This document shows positions 17,738-24,883 of a stretch of 64,000 bases of DNA, in pieces. The first letter of the stretch is position 1, and the number at the start of each line of letters is the position of its first letter. A program made the position numbers and the translations under genes. Below the pieces are notes generated by a model. That model was not told the origin of the DNA. It saw nothing but the letters and a program-made list of their open reading frames with translations, and searched no databases. The stretch covers positions 1 through 64,000 of the forward strand of contig NZ_JAKJIC010000006.1 in the NCBI RefSeq assembly GCF_021864535.1, in the 5' to 3' direction. This DNA is from Oryzibacter oryziterrae (GTDB taxonomy: Bacteria > Pseudomonadota > Alphaproteobacteria > Rhizobiales > Pleomorphomonadaceae).

Positions 17738-19411
17738 TCAGAGGACGAAGTCCGTGGCGGTCAGACCGACGTTGCCGGTCAGCGAGATCGTCAGGTCGGC
17801 GATGCCATCGGCGTCGGTATAGACCTGCACGAAGGTGGTGTTGGTCGAGCTGTCGAAGCTCACCTTGATCTCGCCGGTCGGGTCGGCGTCCAGCACCGGA
17901 ACCAGATGGAAGGCCTCGTTGGTGCCGGCCGTGGCAGTGTTGGCGTCGAGGGCGGACAGGTCGATCTTGTCGGTGTTGTGCACAAAGTCGGTGATCACGT
18001 CCAGCGTGTTGCTCGCCCCCGTCAGGCTGTCGGTCTCGGCGAGATAGCGGAAGATGTCGGCGCCATTGCCGCCCGTCATGATGTCCTTGCCGCTGCCGCC
18101 GATCAGGATGTCGATGCCGTCCCCACCGTCGATGGTGTCGCTGCCTGCTCCGCCGCTCAGCGTATCGTCGCCGATACCGCCATGGACGATGTCATTGCCC
18201 TTGCCGGCATTGATGGTGTCGTTGCCGGCACCGCCGTCGATCCTGTCGTTGACACGCACCAGCACGCTGTTCAAGTCGGTGCCCGTGTCGGTGATGATGT
18301 CATTGCCGCTGCCGCCGTTGATGACGTCGCTGCCGTCCCCACCGTCGACGGTGTCGTTGCCGAAGCCGGAGTTGATGGTGTCGTTGCCCGCTTCGCCGTT
18401 GATGGTGTCGGCTTCGCTGGCGCTGATGCCGCTGTCGGTGATCGTATCGTTGCCGTCGCCGCCGTTGAGCGTGTCGGCGCCACGGCCGCCGTCCAGCGTG
18501 TCGTCGCCGGTCCCGCCATTGAGCGTGTCGGCCCCGCTCTGGCCGTTCAGGGTATCGTTGCCCGCAGCTCCGGAGAGGACATTGCTGCCGGTATTGCCCG
18601 TGATCGTGTCGTTGCCGTTCTGGCCTTCCACATTCTCGACATTGGCATAGGTGTCACCAGCTGCCTGGCCGCCGAGGCCGGTGCCGGTGGCGAGATTGAC
18701 CGTGAGGGCCGCGGACGTGACGTCGAAGGTGACGGTGTCGATGCCGTCGCCACCGTCGATCGCATCGCCGCCCTCACCGCCGTTCAGGCGGTCGTCGCCG
18801 GCATTGCCGAACAGCCGGTCAGAGCCAGTGCCGCCAGACACAAGATCGGCTCCGTCGCCGCCGAACACCCTGTCTGCGCCCGATCCACCATTGATGACGT
18901 CGTTTCCCGCGCCACCAAAGACGAAGTCGTTGCCCGCATCGCCATTGACGGTGTCCACGCCGGCGTCGCCGTTGAGAATGTCGCCACCGGCGCCACCGGA
19001 GATCGTGTCATTGCCGTCGCCGCCGGAGATCGTGTTGGCGATGGCCGAACCGGCCAGACGGTCGTCGAAGGCCGAGCCCACGATGTTCTCGATGGAGGTG
19101 TAGCGGTCACCGAAGGAGGCGCTGTTCGCCGAACCACCGCCGAAGCCGGTGGTCAGGTTCACCACAACGCCGGCAGCGGCCTGGCTGTAGTTGATGGTGT
19201 CGATGCCGTCGCCGCCCTCGAAGGTGTCGGCGGTGTCGGCGCTCTCGGTGGTCTGGCCGCGGTCGAAGATGGTGTCGTTGCCGAGGCCGGCGAGCACGGA
19301 GTCGGCGCCGGAGGTGATGGTGATGCTGTCATTGCCGGAAAAGGCGCGAATGAGATCGTCGCCGGTGGTGTCAACCAGGGTGTCCGCGTTGTTGGTGCCG
19401 TCGATAGCCAT
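17738..19411 (-). CDS. Large RTX repeat protein, type I secreted
   Basis: A 557-residue acidic protein made almost wholly of RTX nonapeptides (GGxGxDxhx) from about residue 65 to 470, interrupted by two degenerate linkers (around 90-135 and 235-265). The last 100 residues have no repeats, contain ADIFRYLAETDS and DVITDF motifs of the peptidase M10 serralysin C-terminal type, and end DFVL, a classic uncleaved type I export signal. The ATG at 19411 has an AGGAGA site; the upstream extension is rejected. No enzyme domain is present. Likely a surface or extracellular Ca2+-binding protein exported by the neighbouring ABC/HlyD pair. Confidence 0.9.
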   Translation of the reverse strand: MAIDGTNNADTLVDTTGDDLIRAFSGNDSITITSGADSVLAGLGNDTIFDRGQTTESADTADTFEGGDGIDTINYSQAAAGVVVNLTTGFGGGSANSASFGDRYTSIENIVGSAFDDRLAGSAIANTISGGDGNDTISGGAGGDILNGDAGVDTVNGDAGNDFVFGGAGNDVINGGSGADRVFGGDGADLVSGGTGSDRLFGNAGDDRLNGGEGGDAIDGGDGIDTVTFDVTSAALTVNLATGTGLGGQAAGDTYANVENVEGQNGNDTITGNTGSNVLSGAAGNDTLNGQSGADTLNGGTGDDTLDGGRGADTLNGGDGNDTITDSGISASEADTINGEAGNDTINSGFGNDTVDGGDGSDVINGGSGNDIITDTGTDLNSVLVRVNDRIDGGAGNDTINAGKGNDIVHGGIGDDTLSGGAGSDTIDGGDGIDILIGGSGKDIMTGGNGADIFRYLAETDSLTGASNTLDVITDFVHNTDKIDLSALDANTATAGTNEAFHLVPVLDADPTGEIKVSFDSSTNTTFVQVYTDADGIADLTISLTGNVGLTATDFVL

Positions 19412-19492
19412 TTGGGTTTCTCCTCGTCCTGCAGGCGACGCGTCATGCGTTCGCTGTGAGGAGAAATCTGCCGGATCCGCCGACGGCGCGCA

Positions 19493-19506
19493 GTTCCCTG
19501 GGAAAC
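19493..19506. promoter_or_regulatory. GTTCC-N4-GGAAC palindrome, copy 5
   Basis: GTTCCCTGGGAAAC has one mismatch in the arms. It lies 82 bases upstream of the large RTX gene (ATG at 19411, minus strand). Confidence 0.5.
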
Positions 19507-19576
19507 AGGCGGGGGAGGGCTCCTGGCCGAGCTGTTGCCGCGTTCCCAAGGGGCAGCGTTGCGCGGCCGGTTGCGG

Positions 19577-20725
19577 TCACATCCCCTGTGCAGCCATCAC
19601 GGCCTTGATCAGGGCAGAGCGGCGGGAGACGCCGAACTTGCCGAAGATCGAGGAGAGGTGCTTCTTCACGGTGTTGATCGACAGTCCGAGCTCGTCGGCG
19701 ATTTCGGCGACCGTGTCGGTTTCGATCACGGCGTTGAGGACCTTGATTTCGCCCGGCGTCAGGCCATGGAGCTTGGCACAGGCTTCGACGCCCGAGGTGG
19801 CAACCACTTCGGCCCGGCGCACGAAGAAGGCGGAATGGGCGGATCGCTCGACCTTCTCGAAGGCTTGCTGGGTGTGGGTGTGCGGTTGCAGGCGCATCAG
19901 GCAGCCGAACCAGTCGCCACCTTCGCCGTCCGTCATCTTGATGACCGCCGGGCGCCTCAGCAACAGGTCGTCTTGCTCGCCTTGCGAGGTGGAAAGTGCC
20001 TCGCGCAGCTGCCTGTCAGCCTGCTGGCCCGCAAGCGACAGGCCCGACGCGCCGTTTCGGACCATGTCGCCCTTTTCGATGAGGTCCGCGGCTGCAGCGT
20101 TGAACCAGGCGACACGGCCGGTGTGATCGAGCAGGAAGACGCCGGCTTCAACCAGATCCAGCGCAGCCTCCAGTGAGCGCGCCTCAAGGCTCTGCCTGTT
20201 CATTTCCCGGCCGATCAACACCGCCCGTTGCAGGTGCGGCGCCAGGATTCCGAGACGGCTGCGGAGCTTGTCGTCGACCGGGCCATAGTCCTGTCCGGTG
20301 ATGACCGTGAAGGCCGCTGCGCTTGCCTGATAGCGCTCGATGTTGAAGATCGCCGCGTCGAGAAAGCCCTGGGGGGCAACCCATTCCTTGAAGAAGCGGC
20401 TGGCCTGAAACTCAGGCGCCGGCACAAGATCATGGCTGGCGAACACCTCGCCCGGCTTCACGAAGATCGAGGCCGGGTAGATGGGGTTCATGGTGAGGTA
20501 TTTCTCGGGGTAGACCTTGAGGAAATCGGGGTCAAACCCCCAGGAATAGAAGGTTTGCGTCTTTGAACTGCTGGCGTCGCGCCAGTAGATTCTGGATGCC
20601 TTGCCTTCCAGATACCGGCAGACCGTTTCGACGACCTCGGGCCAGCGGTCGGCGTCGACCACCGTCTCATAAATGGACCCAATGACATCGGAGATGTCGT
20701 GAACTTCTCTTTCCGAAAACCTCAT
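19577..20725 (-). CDS. LuxR-type helix-turn-helix regulator
   Basis: A 382-residue cytosolic regulator with a C-terminal GerE/LuxR DNA-binding domain (LTPGEIKVLNAVIE, then VAEIADELGLSINTVKKHLSSIFGKFGVSRRSAL). The N-terminal 300 residues look like a sensor with a PAS-like stretch near residues 190-250 (LLDHTGRVAWFNAAAADLI); no autoinducer-binding domain is obvious. The ATG at 20725 starts at the first well-conserved segment; an earlier in-frame ATG at 20797 would add 24 residues of low-GC, promoter-like sequence. It is upstream of and parallel to the large RTX gene, so it may regulate the island. Confidence 0.87.
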   Translation of the reverse strand: MRFSEREVHDISDVIGSIYETVVDADRWPEVVETVCRYLEGKASRIYWRDASSSKTQTFYSWGFDPDFLKVYPEKYLTMNPIYPASIFVKPGEVFASHDLVPAPEFQASRFFKEWVAPQGFLDAAIFNIERYQASAAAFTVITGQDYGPVDDKLRSRLGILAPHLQRAVLIGREMNRQSLEARSLEAALDLVEAGVFLLDHTGRVAWFNAAAADLIEKGDMVRNGASGLSLAGQQADRQLREALSTSQGEQDDLLLRRPAVIKMTDGEGGDWFGCLMRLQPHTHTQQAFEKVERSAHSAFFVRRAEVVATSGVEACAKLHGLTPGEIKVLNAVIETDTVAEIADELGLSINTVKKHLSSIFGKFGVSRRSALIKAVMAAQGM

Positions 20726-21209
20726 AGGGACATCCGCGACATGGATTGCAGTGAGCCGAGGCAACACTGTAGCAAAATGAAATCGTGTTGCCTGCATATT
20801 TCCACATCATTACCCGTTCGGGTGATGTGACCAGGCGTTCCAGATGTTTTCCTCTTGAAGACGAGGCTTCTGCGGCACAGCGGCAGCAGGTTCTTGGCTG
20901 GCCAACGGGATGAACCTGAGCCGAATGTCACTGCAAGTGACCTCGAACAAACGACCTCTTGCTGCAAGACTTGCCGGAGCCGAATACTCCTCGGCCTGAT
21001 TGACGATACAAAATTGCAATACTAGAGCGCCCTTCGACCTGACGGATTCGTCAGGTCGACAAGAAATCGCACCGGATTCGAGAGTTTGAGCACCCCTCGG
21101 CCTTTCGGTCGGCAGCGCCGCAGGAAAGTGCGGAATTTGGAAAGGGGCCGTTCACGATCGGACTGGCCGTCTCCGTCCAGAGGTCGATCTTCATTTTGGA
21201 GTCCCCCGA
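20726..21209. other. Intergenic region with three inverted repeats
   Basis: The 484 bases between the divergent LuxR-type and beta-helix genes contain no supportable gene. They hold an inverted repeat at 20759-20793 (nine-base arms AGGCAACAC / GTGTTGCCT), a short one at 20927-20941 (GTCACT / AGTGAC), and a perfect 11-bp stem with a four-base loop at 21034-21059 (TCGACCTGACG / CGTCAGGTCGA). The first is well placed to be an operator of the LuxR-type gene. Confidence 0.45.
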
Positions 21210-22151
21210 ATGACCACCTTGCCAAGCCAGAATATGCAACCGGTATCAACACCATGGAGACCAGGGGGCTTCTGGATCCTCTGTCTGGCCGCGACGCTGG
21301 TCGGCCTGTTGTTGGCGCAGCCGTCGCACGCGGCCGGCGCCGGTGACTCAACGATCGCTGCCACCACCAGTGCCACGACGAAATATGTGGCCAACGCGGG
21401 CAAGGATCAGACCGGTTGCGGGGCAGTGAAAAGCCCCTGTGCCACGCTGCAATATGCCCATAATGCGTCCACCGACGGTGGACAGATCATCATCCGGGAC
21501 GCCGGTTCCTATGGCGCCGTGTCGATCACCAAGGCCATCACCATTCGCAACGGGAGTGACGGTATCGCCCTCATCTCTGCGTCCAGCGGCAAGGTTGCGG
21601 TCACCGTCAACGCCGGTTCTGATGCCGTGGTGACCCTGGACGGGTTGACGCTGGATGGCTATGGCCGCGCCCTGCAGGGTATTGTGTGGGAAAGCGGCCG
21701 ACGCATCACCATACGCAACTGCGACGCACGCGGCTTCACCGATTCCGGCATCGTCCTGCGGTCAATCACGCCGATGCCGACGGCGTTCGTGGAGGGCGGA
21801 CTGCTCACCGAAAACGGGGCGCACGGTCTTGTCGTCGCGGCGAGCAAGGTCGCGATCTCGGCGTCGGCGACCGGCACCACCTCTGTCAACAATCGACTGG
21901 CCGGGTTCCTCGCCATTGGCGGCGCCGGAGGCAGCATCGCTTCGCTCGATCTGCTGCGGATCAAGGCCGGAGGAAATTCCCGAGGTGGCAATGCGAGCGT
22001 CGATGCCTATGCGCAAAATGCCTTCATCACCCTCGGCGACTCCTTCATCGCCAATGACAACAGCGCAACAGCAGAAGCCGGGGGCACTTTGTGCAGCTAC
22101 AAGAACAACTATGGAAACGTGTCCACGAGCTGTTCGGTGAATTGGCATTGA
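21210..22151 (+). CDS. Secreted parallel beta-helix protein
   Basis: A 313-residue protein with an N-terminal Sec signal (hydrophobic run WILCLAATLVGLLLA, cleavage after SHA near residue 41). The mature part opens with KYVANAGKDQTGCG and PCATLQYA, typical of right-handed beta-helix (pectin-lyase-like) proteins in which two Cys flank the first coil, followed by repeated strand-turn coils (AITIRNGSDG, VVTLDGLTLDG, RITIRNCDARG). No catalytic residues of a lyase are recognised, so it may be structural or carbohydrate-binding. It is divergent from the LuxR-type gene. The surrounding sequence gives no clear partner. Confidence 0.75.
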   Translation: MTTLPSQNMQPVSTPWRPGGFWILCLAATLVGLLLAQPSHAAGAGDSTIAATTSATTKYVANAGKDQTGCGAVKSPCATLQYAHNASTDGGQIIIRDAGSYGAVSITKAITIRNGSDGIALISASSGKVAVTVNAGSDAVVTLDGLTLDGYGRALQGIVWESGRRITIRNCDARGFTDSGIVLRSITPMPTAFVEGGLLTENGAHGLVVAASKVAISASATGTTSVNNRLAGFLAIGGAGGSIASLDLLRIKAGGNSRGGNASVDAYAQNAFITLGDSFIANDNSATAEAGGTLCSYKNNYGNVSTSCSVNWH

Positions 22152-22590
22152 GGCATGGGGCGGAAGCCCATCCCTTGCCGGCCGGTTGAACGCCGACACC
22201 ACACGTCAGAGGGCTTGGCGATGCTCACATGTCATCGACCCGGCCTGAAGCGATGGGCCGCCGAGGCGGAACACGGACCGACATCTGCGCCGGCGGCGTT
22301 GCCCTGGCGGTGGCCTTCGCCTCCGTGTCCTCGCCTTACGGCGATGGCCCGGAAGTTCGCGTCGCGAGTTCCGTCGTGGTCGCTCCCGACGTGGCGATGT
22401 CGGAGAACTGGGGACGACCTTGTTCCCGCAACGGCAATCTCGCTGATTTGCGGCGCGATTGTATCCAGCCGCCGAGATAGAGCCAGGGCCTGCCACGCGT
22501 CCGCTTTCCTGCTCCGGTCCGCCACAGCGAACCGGACGCCTCTGCGTGACGGAGGGCGCAAACGCAAGACGACCCAAGGCCGCGCTGCCC
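22152..22590. other. Intergenic region, nothing identified
   Basis: Between the beta-helix gene and the tRNA terminator I find no frame with a ribosome binding site and family resemblance. Several frames are open on both strands because of high GC, but none has a recognisable domain. Confidence 0.4.
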
Positions 22591-22626
22591 AAAACAAAAA
22601 ACCCCGCTGCCGCGAGGCAACGAGGT
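22591..22626 (-). terminator. Intrinsic terminator of the tRNA gene
   Basis: On the minus strand an 11-bp stem (ACCTCGTTGCC / GGCAGCGGGGT, two wobble pairs) with loop TCGC is followed by TTTTTGTTTT. It starts ten bases after the tRNA 3' end. Confidence 0.85.
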
Positions 22627-22635
22627 TTTTGTATT

Positions 22636-22712
<77 letters not shown>

Positions 22713-23060
22713 TCAAGCGCCGTGTCTTGCGGCGTCGAGGCGGTGTATAGCGAAGTGCCCGGCAAAGGGGAACCCCTTTTCGATTATTTTTTTGGCTAAG
22801 CGTGCATGGCAGGTCCGCATGATCACGTGGGCTGCGGCAAATGCGCCGGATTTCCGCGGGAAAAGCCTGTTTGCTAAGGGAATGTGCCTAACGGCCATCT
22901 TGACGGATCGCGCATGCGATGGTCATGTCGGCGTCGGTCTGGCGCCTTTGCGGTCGCCGGCGAGCTCACGCGGGTGCCGCGGGGCGCGCGGGCTGGCCGG
23001 GAAGCGCCACATGAATGCGGGCTCAGCCCGCCCCGTGCCCAGATGTGAAAGGACACACCC
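22713..23060. other. Intergenic region upstream of tRNA and bioY
   Basis: No gene is supported here. A short palindrome AAAGGGGAACCCCTTT (22764-22779) followed on the + strand by an AT-rich run with seven Ts lies upstream of the tRNA; it could be a terminator for + strand transcripts or part of the tRNA control region. The rest precedes the leftward-free bioY start and shows no BioR-like box that I can recognise. Confidence 0.4.
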
Positions 23061-23639
23061 TTGAACGCCGTTGCGCCTCTTTCGTCCTCGACCTTCACGC
23101 GCTCGCTGGCGCAGTCTTCGCTTGGCATCAAGGCTGCCGCCGTCGTCGTCGGTTCGCTGTTCATCGCCGCCGCCGCGCAGATCACCGTACCGATGATCCC
23201 CGTTCCCATGACCATGCAGACCTTCGCCGTCCTGCTGGTCGGCCTGCTCTACGGGCCGCGCCTGGCCGCTGCGACGCTCGGTGCCTATCTCCTGGAAGGG
23301 GCTGTTGGTCTGCCGGTGTTCCAGCAGTTCGGTAACATATTCACGCTGATCGCCAAGCCGGCCACCGTCGGCTATCTCGCCGGCTTCTTCGCTGCCGCCG
23401 TGCTGACGGCCCTGGTCGCGAGCCGCGGTGGTGTGGTGCGTGCCCTCGGCGCCGTCGTTGTCGGTGAAGTCGCCATCTACGCGCTCGGCCTGCCCTGGCT
23501 CGCCGCCCTGATCGGCTGGGACAAGGCCGTCGAGTTCGGCTTCCTGCCCTTCCTGCTGGGCGACGCGCTGAAGGCCGTGCTGGCCGTGGCCGTGGCACAG
23601 GGTGTCGGCACGCTCTCGGTCAAGCGCCGCGCTGCCTGA
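23061..23639 (+). CDS. bioY: Biotin transporter BioY
   Basis: A 192-residue integral membrane protein, the S (substrate-binding) component of a biotin ECF transporter. It has about six hydrophobic helices and the BioY hallmarks VPMIPVPMTMQTFAVLL, YGPRLAA, GAYLLEGAVGLPVF and FLLGDALKAVLA. The start is TTG with a GAAAGGA site. No bioM/bioN energising genes are adjacent, so it may work alone or with distant partners. A terminator follows at 23674-23707. Confidence 0.93.
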   Translation: MNAVAPLSSSTFTRSLAQSSLGIKAAAVVVGSLFIAAAAQITVPMIPVPMTMQTFAVLLVGLLYGPRLAAATLGAYLLEGAVGLPVFQQFGNIFTLIAKPATVGYLAGFFAAAVLTALVASRGGVVRALGAVVVGEVAIYALGLPWLAALIGWDKAVEFGFLPFLLGDALKAVLAVAVAQGVGTLSVKRRAA

Positions 23640-23673
23640 TCCTTCAGGAAAGTTTGTACATTAGAAAATACCG

Positions 23674-23707
23674 AAATGCGGCTGTCTACGGATTGACAGC
23701 CGCATTT
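23674..23707 (+). terminator. Intrinsic terminator after bioY
   Basis: A 13-bp perfect stem (AAATGCGGCTGTC / GACAGCCGCATTT) with a seven-base loop followed by TTTATT, 35 bases after the bioY stop. Confidence 0.88.
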
Positions 23708-23902
23708 TTATTGGGCTTATCGGCCCCGCCCGCGAAATTGCGTAGGCATTGATCCGATAGAGCGTCGACCGAAGCACGGGACCGGTTTTCCTGCTTTGGA
23801 AAATCATACCCCATGCGGCGCATTTTTCGGAAATTCCTCTCTGGCCTTGCCGAGCAATCTGCTGGAGATCGTGTGTGATTTTTTGACGAGCCGGAGACGA
23901 AT

Positions 23903-24676
23903 ATGGCCGCCTTTGATGTCGAGAAGGTCCTTGAGGTCACCCACTGGACCGATCGCCTGTTTTCGTTCAGGACCACGCGCGAGAAGAGCTTCCGCTTCGA
24001 GAACGGCCAGTTCGTGATGATCGGCCTCAAGGTGGACGGCAAGCTCCTGGTGCGCGCCTACTCGATCGCCTCGGCCAACTACGAGGACTACCTCGAGTTC
24101 TACTCGATCAAGGTGCAGAGCGGCCCGCTCACCTCGCGCCTGCAGCATATCCAGATCGGCGATGACATCTGGGTCGGCCACAAGCCGACGGGCACGCTGG
24201 TGCAGGACAGCCTGCTGCCCGGCGAGAACCTGTTTCTGGTGTCCACCGGTACCGGCCTTGCGCCCTTCGCCTCGGTGATCCGCGATCCGGCCGTCTACGA
24301 GCGCTTCAACAAGGTGGTGCTGATCCACGGGTGCCGCCAGATCAATGAACTGGCTTACGGCAAGCAGGTCTACGAGCAGGTTCTGGCCGACGAGATCCTC
24401 GGCGAGATCGTCGCCGGCAAGCTCGTCTACTATCCCACCGTCACGCGCGAGCCCTTCGTGCACAATGGCCGCGTCACCACCATGCTGGCGGACGGTACCA
24501 TTGCCCGCGACCTCGGCCTGCCGCCGCTGTCGCCGGCCACCGATCGCGTCATGATCTGCGGCTCGGAAGTCATGCTGGCCGACATGGTCAAGCTGATGGA
24601 AGCTTCCGGCTTCAACGAGGGCTCCGGCAGCCGGCCGGGCGAATATGTGATCGAAAAGGCCTTTGCCGAGAAGTGA
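23903..24676 (+). CDS. fpr: Ferredoxin--NADP(+) reductase
   Basis: A 257-residue FAD enzyme that exchanges electrons between NADPH and ferredoxin or flavodoxin in the cytosol. FAD-binding RAYSIAS lies near residue 50, the nucleotide-binding STGTGLAPFAS near 113, and the C-terminal MICGSEVMLADM and EYVIEKAFAEK match the bacterial (subclass I/II) Fpr family. Proteins of this family often help in oxidative-stress defence. The start at 23903 has a GGAG element. The 263-base upstream region holds the bioY terminator and, presumably, its promoter; a terminator follows at 24727-24756. Confidence 0.93.
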   Translation: MAAFDVEKVLEVTHWTDRLFSFRTTREKSFRFENGQFVMIGLKVDGKLLVRAYSIASANYEDYLEFYSIKVQSGPLTSRLQHIQIGDDIWVGHKPTGTLVQDSLLPGENLFLVSTGTGLAPFASVIRDPAVYERFNKVVLIHGCRQINELAYGKQVYEQVLADEILGEIVAGKLVYYPTVTREPFVHNGRVTTMLADGTIARDLGLPPLSPATDRVMICGSEVMLADMVKLMEASGFNEGSGSRPGEYVIEKAFAEK

Positions 24677-24726
24677 TCGGCGGCCAAAGGGCAGTCCTTT
24701 TCCATTGATTGTCATGCAGAAGCTTG

Positions 24727-24756
24727 CGCCCCGGTTGGCCATGTCCAACCGGGGCG
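24727..24756 (+). terminator. Intrinsic terminator after fpr
   Basis: A 12-bp perfect stem (CGCCCCGGTTGG / CCAACCGGGGCG) with loop CCATGT, followed by TTTGTC, 51 bases after the fpr stop. Confidence 0.85.
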
Positions 24757-24883
24757 TTTGTCTACTGGTTGCTAACCTTGATGGGGGGATCTGCGCATAT
24801 GCACGACCAATTTGAAACCAAGACCGCAATCTCAACCTGATTTTTACGTCTTATGGTACTCCTTGCATACAAGAGGTACCGGT

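Noticed and set aside
17738-19411. CRISPR-like or satellite repeat
   Set aside because: The repetition comes from RTX nonapeptide codons in a real coding frame.
16799-19459. 886-codon open frame on the + strand
   Set aside because: It is the complement of the ABC gene and of the RTX repeats. Repetitive GC-rich codons keep this frame open; it has no ribosome binding site and no domain.
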